Of a stretch of 39,279 nt of DNA, positions 1-8,154 are shown in pieces. The translations under genes and the position numbers were made by a program. The DNA comes from Aquificaceae bacterium (GTDB lineage Bacteria > Aquificota > Aquificia > Aquificales > Aquificaceae): positions 1 through 39,279 of the forward strand of contig JALWVU010000068.1 of NCBI GenBank assembly GCA_027079305.1, written 5' to 3'. The notes under the pieces are model-generated. The model ran no database searches and was not told the origin of the DNA. It saw nothing but the letters and a program-made list of their open reading frames with translations. Each line of letters opens with the position of its first letter. The stretch's first letter is position 1.

Positions 1-69
1 CCCGAGTCCCTTCTGGGGATAGGGGGTAGTAGCTGTGGGTTGAGCCTGAGGACTGTAGAATCTAATCAT
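1..69 (-). CDS. possible truncated gene at left edge (N-terminus only)
   Basis: On the minus strand an ATG at 69-67 opens a frame with no stop as far as the window edge (23 codons). It begins MIRFYSPQAQPT and continues with Pro, Thr and Tyr residues. I do not recognise the protein. No Shine-Dalgarno sequence precedes the ATG; a weak -10-like CAAAAT lies 8 nt upstream, inside a tandem 17-bp repeat. The plus strand is also open here (frame 1, to the TGA at 88-90), so the coding strand is uncertain. The stretch is too short for a firm decision. Confidence 0.3.
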   Translation of the reverse strand, partial: MIRFYSPQAQPTATTPYPQKGLG

Positions 70-102
70 CTGAACACATTTTGTTTCTGAACACATTTTG
101 TT
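69..102. repeat. perfect 17-bp tandem duplication
   Basis: The 17-mer TCTGAACACATTTTGTT occurs at 69-85 and again directly at 86-102, followed by a decayed start of a third unit (CCTGATTTG). It lies in the spacer between the possible left-edge minus-strand gene and the secreted protein gene at 233. Each unit, read on the minus strand, holds a CAAAAT -10-like hexamer. Confidence 0.85.
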
Positions 103-179
103 CCTGATTTGCAGTTCTCAGGCACCTACTGTTCCAGAATACTTTATTTTCCTTCCTTCTGTTTCGCCTCTCCCTTATT

Positions 180-209
180 TTGACATGCCCAGTGTGATTG
201 AAGTAAATT
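180..209 (+). promoter_or_regulatory. sigma70-type promoter of the secreted protein gene
   Basis: A consensus -35 TTGACA (180-185) is followed after 18 nt by a -10 TAAATT (204-209). A strong purine-rich ribosome site, GGGAGGGAAG (221-230), precedes the ATG at 233. This is the best -35 box seen in the window. Confidence 0.6.
192..204. repeat. 13-bp direct repeat flanking the secreted protein gene, left copy
   Basis: GTGTGATTGAAGT occurs here upstream of the gene at 233-1618. It occurs again at 1609-1621, where it overlaps the gene's last codons and stop. The two copies are 1.4 kb apart in direct orientation and bracket one AT-richer gene. They may be coincidental. Confidence 0.5.
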
Positions 210-232
210 AAAACTCAAAAGGGAGGGAAGTT

Positions 233-1618
233 ATGAAACTGGTGGTTCTCCTCCTCTTAATGATCAGCTTGTCTTTCTCAGCTGAAGTGGCCATAGGATT
301 CGGAAAACTAACTCCGGACGAAGACATAATAAAGCTACTTGAAAAATGTAATGCAAAAGTTAGAGCCATCTGGTATGAGTCTCCTTACGGTAGTGGAGGT
401 TCATACTCAAGAAAGGATTGGTCATCCGCTCATGAATTTTTCAAGGGCTTTAGAAAAACCTTATCGGATGAGTATCGCCATATGTCCTTTTCTTTGGCGA
501 TCTACTTAAAGATAATAATTGATAACCATTTGATATCCTCACAAGATTTGAAAATCTATACCCCTGTCAAAAAGTTCGTAAAAGGGTTGGTAAATGGATA
601 TTTGCAGTATTACCACGGTCACTCTTACATCAAGAGTGGTGGCCCTATAGTGTATGCGGTTCTTGCTAAAACTGATGATGTGGATTGTATAGAGAAGAGT
701 GAGCTTGTGAAAGACATCAGCGTCAACTATTTCCCTCTCTTTACAGCCTTCCTCAAATACGTCCCCTACTACTTCAGACCGAAAAGATACGGTCAGTATT
801 ACTTCTTTCCCGAAGTAAAAAACGCCAAACCTGAAGAGCTTTACAAAATGATGCAAAAAGCTGTGAAAGAACTTGAAAATAACAAAGAATTCATTCAGTA
901 TTATGAGGAGAACTATATTAAGAAGTATTACAAAGGAAAGAACTTTTATCAGCACAGATTAGAGTTTCTAAAGAAATCCATAGAACACAAAAAGGAACTT
1001 TCGGTGGAAAGTAGCAATCTCGGAACACCTCCTCCCACCTACTTTCCAAACGAAGGGGATATTGAGTATACAGGAACTACCGTAGTTAGATATAACTTGA
1101 TCCAGTGGAACAATCCGGGAGACTGGTCCGTTGATATGCCAGGATATGAACACGATCTGGTAGCAAAAAGAGATTACTTTACAGAGTGTAGGTCTTATTC
1201 CGATTTACCCAACTGGTATGACGACTGTCCTACGGCGTGTGTATCTGAAGGATCAGGTGATTACTGCGCTTTCTCTTTCGGGACTTACAACGCTTTGCTT
1301 ATTGAACCTGAATTTCCATACTGGGGACGTGTAAACCTTACAAGAGGTTCTGCTGTATCCACCAATTTCCGTCTCAACGCTCAGGAAGTATTTCACTCTC
1401 CGAAGTGTTTTGAGCTTCTGAACAGGTGGATCTGCATTCCCTGTCCCTTTGATACTTCCTGGTGCATGGGCGGAACTCCTTACAGGGATGGAAATCCATA
1501 TCTGAGATGTCCCACCAACTCTCTTATTCTCAAAACCTGCGAGTTCAGAAGGTTCCTCCCCTACGGTAGTGCATGGTCGGGCAAATACGACTGCACACCT
1601 GCAAACTGGTGTGATTGA
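233..1618 (+). CDS. secreted Tyr- and Cys-rich protein of unknown function
   Basis: I do not recognise a family. The 461-residue protein starts with a clear Sec signal peptide (residues 1-17, a run of Leu/Val ending SFSA), so it is exported. Residues about 120-260 are rich in Tyr and Lys. The last 155 residues hold 12 of its 14 cysteines, several in close pairs (CPTAC, CIPC, and a terminal pair ending WCD), which suggests a disulfide-stabilised periplasmic or outer-surface domain. The start is supported by the GGGAGGGAAG site just upstream and a TTGACA promoter. The DNA looks AT-richer by eye than the housekeeping genes that follow, and 13-bp direct repeats flank the gene, so recent acquisition is possible but unproven. 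No partner gene is adjacent on the same strand. Confidence 0.8.
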   Translation: MKLVVLLLLMISLSFSAEVAIGFGKLTPDEDIIKLLEKCNAKVRAIWYESPYGSGGSYSRKDWSSAHEFFKGFRKTLSDEYRHMSFSLAIYLKIIIDNHLISSQDLKIYTPVKKFVKGLVNGYLQYYHGHSYIKSGGPIVYAVLAKTDDVDCIEKSELVKDISVNYFPLFTAFLKYVPYYFRPKRYGQYYFFPEVKNAKPEELYKMMQKAVKELENNKEFIQYYEENYIKKYYKGKNFYQHRLEFLKKSIEHKKELSVESSNLGTPPPTYFPNEGDIEYTGTTVVRYNLIQWNNPGDWSVDMPGYEHDLVAKRDYFTECRSYSDLPNWYDDCPTACVSEGSGDYCAFSFGTYNALLIEPEFPYWGRVNLTRGSAVSTNFRLNAQEVFHSPKCFELLNRWICIPCPFDTSWCMGGTPYRDGNPYLRCPTNSLILKTCEFRRFLPYGSAWSGKYDCTPANWCD

Positions 1619-1621
1619 AGT
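1609..1621. repeat. 13-bp direct repeat, right copy
   Basis: This is the second copy of GTGTGATTGAAGT (first copy 192-204). It includes the last sense codons and stop of the secreted protein gene. Confidence 0.5.
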
Positions 1622-1656
1622 GCAGATAAGCTTATATGCATAGCAGTTGATTGATT

Positions 1657-1848
1657 CTATCTGCTGAACCTATCCCTCCAGCTTTTCCTGCAGGGTGAAG
1701 GTTTTGTAGCTCCTCTTTCGAGAGCTTCCTTTATATCTTTCAGGAGTTTCTCCCTGTATTCTCTTTCGCTCTTTTCTATTTCCTGTTCGGTCCTCTGACA
1801 CCACTCTATAAGTTTTTCCACCGTGAGCCGGAAGTCTTTCTTGTTCAT
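1657..1848 (-). CDS. small charged coiled-coil protein
   Basis: A 63-residue protein from the ATG at 1848; a TTG at 1857 would add three residues. It is dominated by a predicted amphipathic helix (residues about 5-45) rich in Glu, Lys and Arg, and ends with a basic Ser/Arg tail. No family is recognised. I prefer the ATG because the hexamer TATATT (1861-1856 on the minus strand) ends exactly 7 nt before it, and no Shine-Dalgarno sequence is present, matching the spacing at other genes in this window. It lies 45 nt downstream of the kinase-like gene on the same strand. Confidence 0.55.
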   Translation of the reverse strand: MNKKDFRLTVEKLIEWCQRTEQEIEKSEREYREKLLKDIKEALERGATKPSPCRKSWRDRFSR

Positions 1849-1855
1849 GGAACTC

Positions 1856-1861
1856 AATATA
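1856..1861 (-). promoter_or_regulatory. -10 box TATATT, leaderless-type spacing
   Basis: Minus-strand TATATT, five of six matches to consensus, 7 nt before the ATG at 1848. No ribosome site lies between. It overlaps the alternative TTG start, which argues against that start. Confidence 0.4.
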
Positions 1862-1893
1862 GTGGTAACCTTCCGGAGTTCAACATGGAAGCT

Positions 1894-2859
1894 TTAAACA
1901 CTGATTTCTTCCGCATACTCCCTTGCAAGTCTGAATAGCTTTATGGCTTTCTCCTTGGCCCTGTTCTTCTCTTCTTCAGATACGTGAGGATCCTTCAAGA
2001 GGAAGCTCGTCACCTTACCCCTTACGTAAGCTCTGTAACACTTGAAAAAGGGAAGGAATATGTCAAACTCCGGATCCTCCGTAATCTTCAAATACTCCTT
2101 TTCGTAAGCCTCCGAGAGATCCCTTCTGCCGAAGAAGTCAAGCTCCATGGAGAGGAAGCACATATCGTTCAGGACGTCCCCGTATCTGAACCTGTCGTTG
2201 AACTCTATACAATCGAATATACATATGCCTTCGTCCAGAAATGCAATATGCTCAAGCCTTATGTCCCCGTGCCCGTCCCTTATCCTGCCCTCCTCCATCC
2301 TTTTGTAAAAGAGTTCACTGTGAGCCTCGTAAAACCTGTCGGTTTTGTCTTTTATGAACTCGTAATCTTCCTCTGATATGGTTATGCCCACAAACTCTTT
2401 GGTCTGTTCAAAGTTCTCGTCCGTATTGAACTTCATCACCTCAGGCTTGCCGAACTCGTCCACCCTTTCCGCGGAGAGGTGAAACTCCGCAACCCTGCGG
2501 GCTACCTTTTTAAGGTCTTCTTTTTCAGCTTTGCTTAATCTATTGACGAGTATCCTATTCTCCAGTATCCTTCTCATCTTCACCGCGAACTCGACCACAT
2601 TGCTATCCTCTTCTAACACCCACTCGCCGTTCACCTCGCTTATAGGAACAACGCCCAAGTATACCCAGGGACAGAGTCTTCTGTTGAGAAGAACCTCCTT
2701 CTCGCAGTTCTCCTTTCTCTTTTCAAGGGTGGAGTAGTCCAGGAATCCAAAGTTCACAGGCTTTTTTATCTTGTAAACCACATCGTCCAGTAAAATCACC
2801 CAAGAGGTGTGGGTCTGAACCAGACTTCCCCCGAGTTCTTCTGCGAGCCTTTCCACCAT
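1894..2859 (-). CDS. aminoglycoside phosphotransferase-like kinase, COG2187 type
   Basis: The 321-residue protein has a protein-kinase-like (APH) fold. Visible features are an N-terminal nucleotide-lobe stretch with [21 protein letters not shown] near residues 28-48, a catalytic-loop HGDIRLEHI about residue 195, and the metal-binding [15 protein letters not shown] about residue 212. This signature (KIKKPV...FLD..T, then HGDL/I..H, then DCIEFN) is that of COG2187, which in other bacteria is often fused to a zeta-toxin/AAA P-loop kinase domain. That second domain is absent here, so this is the stand-alone form. The substrate is unknown. It is transcribed divergently from infB across a 74-nt gap. 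Confidence 0.8.
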   Translation of the reverse strand: MVERLAEELGGSLVQTHTSWVILLDDVVYKIKKPVNFGFLDYSTLEKRKENCEKEVLLNRRLCPWVYLGVVPISEVNGEWVLEEDSNVVEFAVKMRRILENRILVNRLSKAEKEDLKKVARRVAEFHLSAERVDEFGKPEVMKFNTDENFEQTKEFVGITISEEDYEFIKDKTDRFYEAHSELFYKRMEEGRIRDGHGDIRLEHIAFLDEGICIFDCIEFNDRFRYGDVLNDMCFLSMELDFFGRRDLSEAYEKEYLKITEDPEFDIFLPFFKCYRAYVRGKVTSFLLKDPHVSEEEKNRAKEKAIKLFRLAREYAEEISV

Positions 2860-2866
2860 CCCTGAT

Positions 2867-2872
2867 ATTATA
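2867..2872 (-). promoter_or_regulatory. -10 box TATAAT, leaderless-type spacing
   Basis: A perfect minus-strand TATAAT lies 7 nt upstream of the kinase ATG (2859). A transcript starting at the usual distance would begin at or next to the A of ATG. No Shine-Dalgarno sequence fits in the gap, and no good -35 is visible. Confidence 0.5.
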
Positions 2873-2892
2873 CGGGGGCTGTAGCATAGTTA

Positions 2893-2902
2893 GCCTGCAG
2901 GC
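2893..2902. promoter_or_regulatory. 10-bp perfect palindrome in the infB promoter
   Basis: GCCTGCAGGC is self-complementary and ends 1 nt before the infB -10 box. It sits between the two divergent -10 boxes at 2867-2872 and 2904-2909. It could be an operator acting on both genes, but it is short. Confidence 0.3.
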
Positions 2903-2903
2903 C

Positions 2904-2925
2904 TATAATATATCTCTTAGGAGGT
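2904..2925 (+). promoter_or_regulatory. infB -10 box and ribosome-binding site
   Basis: A perfect TATAAT (2904-2909) is followed by AGGAGGT (2919-2925), 8 nt before a TTG codon at 2934. The strong Shine-Dalgarno sequence is what identifies TTG as the infB start. The leader would be only about 17 nt. No good -35 is seen. Confidence 0.65.
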
Positions 2926-2933
2926 TTGAAGTA

Positions 2934-5297
2934 TTGGAAAAGAAGCGCGTTCTTGATGTTGCAAAGGAGCTCGGACTGAAACCCAAGGAGCTTATCGAGT
3001 TTCTCGAAGAGTGGGCTCCGAGGGACGACGGAAAGAACTGGTCTAACTTTCACCAGCTTGAGGACTTTCACCTCGAGATGATATACCAAGAGTTCGGTGA
3101 GCCCAAAAAGAAAGAGGAAAAGAAGGAGACAGCGGTAGCAATAGAGGAGAAAGAGGAGAAAAAGGAAGCTCCTGAAGAGGAAGAAGAGATAAAGGTAGAG
3201 GAGAAACCCATAGAGGAGGTTGTGGCGGAGGCCCTCGGGAAGGAGGTGAAAGAAAAACCCAAGGAAGAGCTAAAACCCCGCAAACCTGAGAGGAAGCCGA
3301 GGCCGGATAGAAAACCTCCGAGGGAGTTCAGAAGACCTCCGAGATTGGAAGAAAAACCCAAGGAGCCTCCTAAACCTGTAGAAGAAAAGAAGGAGGAGAA
3401 AAAACCACAGCCCGTCGCTGAGGAAAAGAAGAAGGAGAAGCTCTCCAAAGAGGAGGAGCAAATCCTCAAGAAGCTTCAACAGCAGATAGAAAGGGAGAAG
3501 AAGAAAGAAGAAAAGAAGCAGAGGGAGAAGAAAAAGGAAGACGAGATAAAGATAGTGGAGATCCACGAGGGAATAACCGTAAGGGAGCTGGCGGAACTTC
3601 TGGGCCTGCCCGCCAACAAGGTTATAGAGGCTCTCCTTAAGAAAGGTATACTCGCTACCATAAATCAGCCCGTGCCCACGGATGTGGCGGTAGAGGTGGC
3701 GGAGAGCTTCGGCTTCCTCGCGGAGGCCAAGAAGGAGGAAGAGGAAGAGGTCCTGATAGAGGAGATTCCGGACAAACCCGAGGATCTAAAGCCCAGACCC
3801 CCCATAGTCGTGGTCATGGGGCACGTTGATCACGGTAAGACTACGCTTCTGGACACTATAAGGAAAACTAATGTAGCGGAAAGAGAAAAGGGTGGTATAA
3901 CCCAGCATATTGGTGCATCACAGGTAAAGCTCCCGGACGGAAGGGTCATTACCTTCCTCGATACGCCGGGGCATGAGGCCTTTACCACGCTGAGGGCGAG
4001 AGGTGCACAGATAACAGACATAGCTGTCCTCGTGGTTGCGGCGGACGACGGTGTCATGCCCCAGACCATAGAAGCAATAAACCACGCTAAGGCCTTTGAC
4101 GTTCCCATAATAGTGGCGGTGAACAAGATAGACAAGCCCGGTGCGGACCCTATGAAGGTCAGGAGAGAGCTTTCCGAACACGGCCTCATTCCCGAGGACT
4201 GGGGAGGAGACACCATATTTGTGGACGTATCCGCCAAGACAGGTCAGAACGTGGATCAGCTCTTGGAGATGGTATCTCTGCTCGCGGATATATTGGAACT
4301 GAAGGCAAATCCAAACAAGAGAGCCAAAGGTGTGATCATAGAAACAAAGCTCGATAGGAAAAAAGGACCTACCGCCACGGTTATAGTGCAGGAGGGAACC
4401 CTTCGCGTGGGGGATGTGTTCGTTGCGGGGATAACCCACGGAAGGGTCAGGGCAATGTTCGACGATAAGGGCAGGCAGGTAAAGGAAGCGGGACCTTCTA
4501 CACCCGTGGAGGTGCTCGGCTTTGAGGATCTTCCCGAGGCTGGGGATACCCTCGTCGTTGTCGAGAACGAGAGGAAGGCGAGGGAGCTTGCGGAGAAGAT
4601 AAGGGAGAAGAGAGAGAAAGAGGAGAAACTTACCCAAAGCGTAAGACTTGAGGACATATACAAGAAGATAGAATCCGGGGAGGTAAAGGAGCTTAGGATA
4701 ATCGTCAAGGCGGACACGATGGGATCCCTCGAAGCCCTGAAGAAATCCCTCGAGGAACTCTCCACGGACGAGGTTGCGGTAAGGATAATACACGGGGCGG
4801 TCGGAGGTATAACCGAGAACGACGTTATGCTCGCCAAGGCTTCAGGGGCTATCATAATCGGCTTCAATACGAGGCCCGATCCTAAGGCGAGGGAGCTTAT
4901 AGAGAAGGAAAAGGTGGACGCCCGCATGTATGGGATCATATACCAGGTGATAGATGACGTTAAGAAGGCTCTCCAGGGACTGCTGGAGCCCGTGGAAAGG
5001 GAAGAGGTCCTCGGCTCCGCGGAGGTCAGGGCTACCTTCAAGGTCAAGAAGTTTGGGACGGTTGCGGGATGTTACGTCCTTGAAGGCAAGATAGTCAGAG
5101 GGGCCAAGGCCAGACTGATAAGGGATGGAGTTGTTGTCTACGACGGCCAGATAGAGAGCCTCAGGAGGTTTAAAGAGGACGTTCAGGAGGTCGCGAGAGG
5201 CTACGAGTGCGGAGTGAAGCTCAAAGACTTCAACGACGTTAAGGTCGGAGACATAATAGAATGCTACGAGATAAGGTTAGAACAGAGAGAGCTGTAA
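2934..5297 (+). CDS. infB: translation initiation factor IF-2
   Basis: A cytoplasmic GTPase that places initiator fMet-tRNA on the 30S subunit and promotes subunit joining. The 787 residues contain an IF2_N-like helical module at 2-55, a long Lys/Glu-rich linker (about 55-205), and a second IF2_N module at about 211-265. The G domain follows, with GHVDHGKT (near 296), [20 protein letters not shown] and SAK, and then domains II-IV (EF-Tu-like, IF-2 and C-terminal tRNA-binding). All GTPase motifs are intact. The start is a TTG with an excellent AGGAGGT site. The usual partner nusA is not upstream. The 3' end overlaps queE by 37 nt. Confidence 0.98.
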   Translation: MEKKRVLDVAKELGLKPKELIEFLEEWAPRDDGKNWSNFHQLEDFHLEMIYQEFGEPKKKEEKKETAVAIEEKEEKKEAPEEEEEIKVEEKPIEEVVAEALGKEVKEKPKEELKPRKPERKPRPDRKPPREFRRPPRLEEKPKEPPKPVEEKKEEKKPQPVAEEKKKEKLSKEEEQILKKLQQQIEREKKKEEKKQREKKKEDEIKIVEIHEGITVRELAELLGLPANKVIEALLKKGILATINQPVPTDVAVEVAESFGFLAEAKKEEEEEVLIEEIPDKPEDLKPRPPIVVVMGHVDHGKTTLLDTIRKTNVAEREKGGITQHIGASQVKLPDGRVITFLDTPGHEAFTTLRARGAQITDIAVLVVAADDGVMPQTIEAINHAKAFDVPIIVAVNKIDKPGADPMKVRRELSEHGLIPEDWGGDTIFVDVSAKTGQNVDQLLEMVSLLADILELKANPNKRAKGVIIETKLDRKKGPTATVIVQEGTLRVGDVFVAGITHGRVRAMFDDKGRQVKEAGPSTPVEVLGFEDLPEAGDTLVVVENERKARELAEKIREKREKEEKLTQSVRLEDIYKKIESGEVKELRIIVKADTMGSLEALKKSLEELSTDEVAVRIIHGAVGGITENDVMLAKASGAIIIGFNTRPDPKARELIEKEKVDARMYGIIYQVIDDVKKALQGLLEPVEREEVLGSAEVRATFKVKKFGTVAGCYVLEGKIVRGAKARLIRDGVVVYDGQIESLRRFKEDVQEVARGYECGVKLKDFNDVKVGDIIECYEIRLEQREL

Positions 5298-5917
5298 GCG
5301 TAAATGAAATATACGAAACTATCCAGGGTGAAGGTCTCCTCGTAGGAACTCCCTCTGTCTTTATACGTCTTCAGGGATGTAATCTGAGATGCCCCTGGTG
5401 CGACCAGCCTGAGGCCCTGGAGTTCAAGGAAAACCTTATGAGCCTGGAGGACCTAATAAGAAGTGTTAAGAAATCTCCCTTCAGGCATGCGGTCATAACA
5501 GGCGGGGAACCATTCACCCACAGCGGTTTACCGCTTCTGGTGGAATCACTTCTGGAGGAGGGCTTCTCGGTCCAGATAGAGACGAACGGGACCCTGTGGA
5601 TATCCGGCATGGAAAGGCTGGCGGAGACCATCCACATAACCTGCTCTCCAAAGGCGGTGGCCAAGTTCTTCGTCCATCCCCAAATCCTCAAGTTTGCCAA
5701 GGAGCTCAAGTTCGTTGTGGACGATGAGTTGAACACAGAGGTGCTCCTCAGGAAGGACTTTGAGCCCTTTCTCAAAAAGGATCTGGTGGTTCTCCAGCCC
5801 GAGGGGAACAAGGAGAGGTTCTTCAGAAAGGCCCTCGACATCCAGAGGGAGCTTGCCCTGAAAGGTTTCAGTGTTAGAGTCATCCCCCAGGTTCACAAAC
5901 TCCTCGGTATACCTTGA
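5261..5917 (+). CDS. queE: 7-carboxy-7-deazaguanine synthase (radical SAM)
   Basis: Converts 6-carboxytetrahydropterin to 7-carboxy-7-deazaguanine, the ring-contraction step towards queuosine. The N-terminus carries [12 protein letters not shown] and the radical-SAM cluster motif C-x3-C-x2-C (Cys40, 44, 47) in [17 protein letters not shown] binds SAM, and IETNGT, SPKA and LKFVVDDE follow as in the family. At 218 residues the length is normal. The ATG at 5261 has a GGAG site at 5247-5250 inside the end of infB, so the 37-nt overlap looks real and implies translational coupling. No other queuosine genes are in the window. Confidence 0.9.
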   Translation: MLRDKVRTERAVSVNEIYETIQGEGLLVGTPSVFIRLQGCNLRCPWCDQPEALEFKENLMSLEDLIRSVKKSPFRHAVITGGEPFTHSGLPLLVESLLEEGFSVQIETNGTLWISGMERLAETIHITCSPKAVAKFFVHPQILKFAKELKFVVDDELNTEVLLRKDFEPFLKKDLVVLQPEGNKERFFRKALDIQRELALKGFSVRVIPQVHKLLGIP

Positions 5918-5923
5918 GTATTT

Positions 5924-5954
5924 ATGCCCTTTATACTTGCAATAAGCAGGGCTT
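5924..5954. promoter_or_regulatory. imperfect inverted repeat over the lysR promoter
   Basis: ATGCCCT (5924-5930) and AGGGCTT (5948-5954) form an inverted repeat with one mismatch. They flank and overlap the -35 box of the lysR gene. LysR-family proteins commonly repress their own promoters from such sites, so this is a candidate autoregulatory operator. Confidence 0.3.
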
Positions 5955-5964
5955 ATACTATAAT
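5937..5964 (+). promoter_or_regulatory. lysR promoter
   Basis: The -35 TTGCAA (5937-5942), a 16-nt spacer and a perfect -10 TATAAT (5959-5964) make a strong promoter. It ends 11 nt before the ATG at 5976. The leader would be about 5 nt and holds no Shine-Dalgarno sequence. Confidence 0.65.
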
Positions 5965-5975
5965 TAAAGTTTGAA

Positions 5976-6890
5976 ATGATCGATATATCCAAGCTCAAGA
6001 CCTTTGTCACTGTAGCAGACTTGGGGAGCTTCTCCAAGGCCTCGGAGATCCTATACATAACACAGCCCGCGGTAACCCAGCAGATAAAGGCCCTCGAGAA
6101 AACAATAGGAGCCAAGCTCTTCCAGAGACAGGGAGGAAAGATGTGTCTTACCGAGGAGGGCAAGCGCATATACGAGATAGCCAAGATACTCCTCGGAAGC
6201 TACGAGGGCCTTATGGAGGAGATAGCGAAGATAAAAAAAGATCTGAAGGATACCCTCTTCCTCGGTGTCAGCGCCACCCTAAGCGAATACATAATTCCCA
6301 CCCTCATAGCGGAGTTCCACAAGGAGTTTCCCAGCGCTACCGTCAAGATATTTACCGGAAACTCTCACGATGTGGAGGAGGGACTTCTCTCGGGTGTGCT
6401 CAACCTTGGGATAATAGAGAGGGAGCCTTCCAACAAGTTCGTCAGCGTCCCCTGGCTCGAGGACGAGATAATCTTCTTCACCTATCCCGAAAATCCCATA
6501 GCTCAGAAGGGTGAGATAGAACCTGAAGAGCTGTATGAGATAGACCTCGTCATGAGGGAGATGAACTCGGGAACGAGGAAGATTGTCAGAGAAGCCCTTG
6601 AGAAGCTCGGAATAGTTTTCGAGAGGCTGAATATAAAGATAGAGGCCAACAACAGCAGGACCATAATGAACATAGTAAAGGGTGGATACGGGGCCTCCTT
6701 CCTGTCCAAGGGCTTGATTCTCAGGGAGATAGAGAGCGGAAGCATTATTCCGGTTAACATAAAAGGCTTTAAGGTCAAGAGAAGGTTCAACATAATTTAC
6801 CCCAAGAACTCCAACATAACCTTCCTCTCCAGCAACTTCGTTAAATTCGTTCTATCCAAAACTCAAGACATCGTTCCGGAGAGGGTATGA
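5976..6890 (+). CDS. LysR-family transcriptional regulator
   Basis: A 304-residue DNA-binding protein. Residues 1-62 form the winged helix-turn-helix typical of LysR (LKTFVTVADLGSFSKASEIL, then TQPAVTQQIKALEKTIGAKLF). A periplasmic-binding-protein-like effector domain occupies about 90-300. It resembles the CysB/CbbR group, but the effector and targets cannot be read from sequence. The HAD phosphatase gene overlaps its stop by 4 nt (ATGA), so the two are co-transcribed. The promoter overlaps a candidate inverted repeat, suggesting autoregulation. Confidence 0.9.
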   Translation: MIDISKLKTFVTVADLGSFSKASEILYITQPAVTQQIKALEKTIGAKLFQRQGGKMCLTEEGKRIYEIAKILLGSYEGLMEEIAKIKKDLKDTLFLGVSATLSEYIIPTLIAEFHKEFPSATVKIFTGNSHDVEEGLLSGVLNLGIIEREPSNKFVSVPWLEDEIIFFTYPENPIAQKGEIEPEELYEIDLVMREMNSGTRKIVREALEKLGIVFERLNIKIEANNSRTIMNIVKGGYGASFLSKGLILREIESGSIIPVNIKGFKVKRRFNIIYPKNSNITFLSSNFVKFVLSKTQDIVPERV

Positions 6891-7588
6891 GAGCGATTAT
6901 CTTCGACGTGGACGGGGTAATAGTGGACGTTCGCGAAAGCTATCACATGGCCATAAAGGAGACCGCGGAGTTCTTTCTGAAAAGGGAGATTCCCCTCGAG
7001 GAAATCAAAAGGATAAAGTTCTCCAGAGGGATAAACAACGATTGGGACGCCACCTACGAGGTTATAAAGGAGTTCGGGGGAGAGGCGGACTACGAAGAGC
7101 TTGTTAGAGTCTTTACGGATATATACAATAAGTTGAAGTTCAAGGAAAAGCAGATACTTTCCAGCGAGTTTTTCAAAACGCTAAAGGAAGCGGGAGCTGT
7201 CCTCGGTATAGTTACGGGAAGACCCAAGGAAGACCTCGAATTCGTTCTCGACAGGTTTGGCATCAAGAAGTTCTTCGACTTTACGGTGGACGAGGACGAT
7301 GTGGTGGATAAGAACCTGAGGAAGCCCCATCCCTTTCCCCTGCACCTGTGTATGGAAGCCCTCGGAGCGGAAGAGGGGATATACGTAGGAGACAACCGGG
7401 CGGATATGGAGATGGTTCTATACTACAGAAAGATCTACGGGAAACCCGTTAAATTCGTTCACTTCAGGAAGGTAGTTGATCTTGACCTTCCCGCGGACTT
7501 TTCCACGGACAGCGAGGAGGATCTCAGGAATTACCTTCTTCGAGAGGTTTCCCCGAGTCGGGAAGCAGAACGGGTATCCCCTCCTTAA
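6887..7588 (+). CDS. HAD-superfamily subfamily IA phosphatase
   Basis: A predicted phosphohydrolase of 233 residues. Motif I is DVDGVIVDV (nucleophile Asp7, acid Asp9), with motif II at TGRPKED, the motif III lysine in NLRKPHP and motif IV at GDNRADME. The cap insertion with SRGINNDWDATYEV resembles the group found in archaea and cyanobacteria next to or fused with histidine-biosynthesis IGP dehydratase (TIGR01548-like); that link is from memory. It is translationally coupled to the lysR gene by ATGA. The last 65 nt overlap the 3' end of the convergent Trm112-like gene, so its C-terminal tail (Ser/Arg/Glu/Pro) is encoded opposite that gene's tail. Confidence 0.88.
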   Translation: MRAIIFDVDGVIVDVRESYHMAIKETAEFFLKREIPLEEIKRIKFSRGINNDWDATYEVIKEFGGEADYEELVRVFTDIYNKLKFKEKQILSSEFFKTLKEAGAVLGIVTGRPKEDLEFVLDRFGIKKFFDFTVDEDDVVDKNLRKPHPFPLHLCMEALGAEEGIYVGDNRADMEMVLYYRKIYGKPVKFVHFRKVVDLDLPADFSTDSEEDLRNYLLREVSPSREAERVSPP

Positions 7589-7703
7589 TCTCGTAATACA
7601 CTCCGCACTTCTCACACACGAGTCTATCCTTGTCCTTCTCGTAGTTAAGATCTCCCTTGCAAACTGGACAGGCAAGGATCTCCAGGAGCTCTTTGCTCAG
7701 CAT
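7524..7703 (-). CDS. Trm112/UPF0434-like zinc-ribbon protein
   Basis: A 59-residue protein with two Cys pairs, CPVCKGDL (residues 11-14) and CEKCGVYYEI, then GIPVLLPD. This is the Trm112p-like (UPF0434/YcaR) signature. In eukaryotes and archaea Trm112 activates methyltransferases; the bacterial role is uncertain. I start at 7703 rather than the longer frame from 7730, because GTAAAGGAGATAAGCTG precedes it and the upstream gene's stop forms TGATG with this ATG, indicating translational reinitiation. The 3' 65 nt are antisense to the HAD phosphatase gene. Confidence 0.85.
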   Translation of the reverse strand: MLSKELLEILACPVCKGDLNYEKDKDRLVCEKCGVYYEIKEGIPVLLPDSGKPLEEGNS

Positions 7704-8116
7704 CAGCTTATCTCCTTTACATACTCCCACAGCTCATTCATGAACCTTTTAAACTCGTTCAGGTCCTTTCCTTTCAGTTTCTTCGAAAGCTCCGCATCGT
7801 CAAAGATAAGATCACCGCTCGCAGGAGCGTAGTCTACATGCTGAAGGTCCGCCACATCGAGGTCAAAGATGCACATGTATCGCTGGGCTTCTTTCTTGAA
7901 CAGAACAAACTCCGCCTCGTAGGGTTCGGAAACCTTGGTTTCCCATTCGAAGGATCCACCGAAAGGGTTCAACCAGAACTCTTCCTTCTCCGCCATACAG
8001 AACTCCGCCCTCTTTACAGACATGAGATCGTCCATAAGCTCTCCATCGGGGAGCATCACCGCCCAGACTTTGTGATTTTTAAGCGGGTTCAGCAAGAACT
8101 GGGCCTTTCCGTTCAT
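7703..8116 (-). CDS. conserved-looking protein of unknown function
   Basis: The 137-residue soluble protein is acidic and rich in Phe, Trp and Glu, with no signal peptide, membrane segment or recognisable motif. Visible features are a middle stretch FWLNPFGGSFEWETKV and a helical C-terminus (KDLNEFKRFMNELWEYVKE). A good AGGGAGG site precedes the ATG. It overlaps the Trm112-like gene by 1 nt (TGATG), so the two form a pair and may function together. It is divergent from acyP across 38 nt. Confidence 0.75.
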   Translation of the reverse strand: MNGKAQFLLNPLKNHKVWAVMLPDGELMDDLMSVKRAEFCMAEKEEFWLNPFGGSFEWETKVSEPYEAEFVLFKKEAQRYMCIFDLDVADLQHVDYAPASGDLIFDDAELSKKLKGKDLNEFKRFMNELWEYVKEIS

Positions 8117-8141
8117 TAGCCTGATCCTCCCTTTCTGGTAA

Positions 8142-8147
8142 TATTAT
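8142..8147 (+). promoter_or_regulatory. -10 box TATTAT of acyP, leaderless-type spacing
   Basis: TATTAT ends 7 nt before the ATG at 8155. The AAGGGA that follows is only 1 nt from the ATG, too close to act as a normal Shine-Dalgarno sequence, so a leaderless transcript is the simpler reading. Confidence 0.4.
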
Positions 8148-8154
8148 AAGGGAC

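Noticed and set aside
3068-3469. Ser/Phe-rich minus-strand frames opposite the infB linker
   Set aside because: Low-complexity product of reading GAA/AAG-rich codons backwards.
3918-5047. Long minus-strand frames (263 and 291 codons) opposite the infB G domain
   Set aside because: Antisense shadows; the sense strand has all five GTPase motifs.
5546-6184. 212-codon minus-strand frame across queE and lysR
   Set aside because: Spans a strong plus-strand promoter and two established genes.
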